DNA of 35,994 nucleotides from contig SSEL01000050.1 of NCBI GenBank assembly GCA_008012315.1, positions 1 through 35,994 on the forward strand, written 5' to 3'. The position numbers and the translations under genes are program-made. Below, piece by piece: positions 34,035-35,994 of this stretch. The notes under the pieces were generated by a model. That model made no database searches. It saw only the letters and a list, made by a program, of their open reading frames with translations, and was not told the origin of the DNA. The DNA is from Rhodospirillaceae bacterium (GTDB taxonomy: Bacteria > Pseudomonadota > Alphaproteobacteria > Dongiales > Dongiaceae). Every line of letters begins with the position of its first letter. Positions within the stretch are counted from its first letter, which is position 1.

Positions 34035-34775
34035 CTATTGGGCGCCCTGCAGCAGGCGCTCCAGATCCTTGCGTTCGGCGTCCTTATACCCCGATCCGGA
34101 GGCTTGTCCACCCGGTTTAGCGGAAGTCTGGTCTGCGCCCGCCGCACCGCCGGAACCCGGCAGTGGCGTTACCCCAGCGGTATTTCCGGCGCCGTTTCCA
34201 GCCGAATTTCCGGTCAGGCCGTTATAGGCGTCATTCAGGGCCTTGCCCTGCTCGATCTTCTGCATGCCGGTATCCAGCGCCATGCTGCCACGATTGATCA
34301 CATCCGCCGGCAGCAGGGATTTCAGGAAGTCGGCACCCTGGGCCACCAGCGGCTCGGTCCGGGCTTCACGAATCACATCCGGCCGGGATGCCGAATTCGG
34401 CAGCACCCAGGTCATCAGGATATAGGCGAAGGACACGATGACAGCGCCGCGGATCAGGCCGAAAACCAGACCAAGGGACCGGTCCAGGGCGCCGAGCGCA
34501 CTGGACCGGACGTTGGCAGAGAGATAGTGATTGACGACGCCCAGGACAATGATGGCGACAACGAAAATGCCGATGCCGGTAACGATGTCGGCCAGCAGCG
34601 GCTCGCTGATATATCGGAGGGCGATGGGCCGCAGCCGGGGCAACAGGAAGATCACCGCCAGGACGGCGCCAACCCAACTCAGGATCGACAAGACTTCCTT
34701 GACCAGGCCGCGCGACAGCGCCAGCAGGGCGGAAAGGCCGATAACGGCCAGAACGCAGATATCGACAAAATTCAC
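34035..34775 (-). CDS. cvpA: CvpA family membrane protein
   Basis: 246 residues from GTG 34775, chosen because VNFVDICVLAVIGLSALLAL aligns with the usual CvpA start; a TTG at 34799 is an alternative. Four membrane helices in the first ~130 residues, with LSRGLVKEVLSILSW and the GLIRGAVIVSFAYI segment typical of the family. The C-terminal tail (~180-246) is hydrophilic, with G/A/N-rich repeats (GNSAGNGAGNTAGV). CvpA is needed for colicin V production and is linked to envelope homeostasis in E. coli. It lies between radA and purF on the same strand. Confidence 0.9.
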   Translation of the reverse strand: MNFVDICVLAVIGLSALLALSRGLVKEVLSILSWVGAVLAVIFLLPRLRPIALRYISEPLLADIVTGIGIFVVAIIVLGVVNHYLSANVRSSALGALDRSLGLVFGLIRGAVIVSFAYILMTWVLPNSASRPDVIREARTEPLVAQGADFLKSLLPADVINRGSMALDTGMQKIEQGKALNDAYNGLTGNSAGNGAGNTAGVTPLPGSGGAAGADQTSAKPGGQASGSGYKDAERKDLERLLQGAQ

Positions 34776-34817
34776 GCGGCGTCTCGTCGCAGTATGCAAA
34801 TCAGGAACATGCTGCCC

Positions 34818-35994
<1,177 letters not shown>

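Overview
The window reads as an alphaproteobacterial chromosome segment, most likely Rhodospirillales-like; the genus cannot be fixed from sequence alone. It is high GC. Supporting evidence is a GcrA cell-cycle regulator, a DUF2794 gene, the SDR-purF-cvpA-radA block, a yfgM-bamB-der block and a LexA box of the alphaproteobacterial direct-repeat type (GAAC-N7-GAAC). No tRNA, rRNA, CRISPR array, transposase or phage gene was recognised.

Layout. 0.4-3.9 kb: an ABC-F ATPase of YheS type and a DUF2254 membrane protein with a TTG start. 4.0-6.7 kb: a two-gene DNA-repair operon, a radical SAM protein with a helix-hairpin-helix tail plus a DUF4130-UdgX fusion, with an SOS box just upstream. 6.8-8.5 kb: MAPEG, DUF1801 and a small EamA/SMR-type membrane protein. 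8.5-18.9 kb: a surface-glycan cluster in two convergent arms. The plus arm holds rmlB, rmlA, a hexapeptide acyltransferase and a GH43-like propeller protein. The minus arm holds a large multi-pass membrane protein, wecE, a zinc-ribbon methyltransferase, WbqC, a GtrB/ArnC-type glycosyltransferase and a second methyltransferase. RmlA, RmlB and WecE without RmlC or RmlD point to dTDP-4-amino-4,6-dideoxygalactose, probably N-acylated by the hexapeptide enzyme, rather than rhamnose.

19.0-20.8 kb: gcrA with its own terminator and a dense upstream region (two DnaA-box-like 9-mers, a GANTC site, a CtrA-like half-site), DUF2794, and an odd lipoprotein whose lipobox lies behind a GPVANG-type repeat. 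20.9-24.8 kb: the yfgM-like, bamB and der genes behind a sigma70-like promoter (outer-membrane assembly and ribosome biogenesis). 24.8-28.9 kb: a PotABCD-type ABC importer with a Tat-exported binding protein. 29.4-30.7 kb: a YhhS-type MFS transporter. 30.6-31.7 kb: a deletion scar where a 5'-truncated flavin monooxygenase and a 5'-truncated SDR meet head to head. 31.7-36.0 kb: an SDR, purF, cvpA and the C-terminal part of radA, all on the minus strand.

The best candidates for something under-described are the SOS box on the rSAM-UdgX operon, the gcrA upstream region, and the glycan cluster with its uncharacterised membrane and propeller proteins. All functional calls are from reading motifs by eye; no database search was run.
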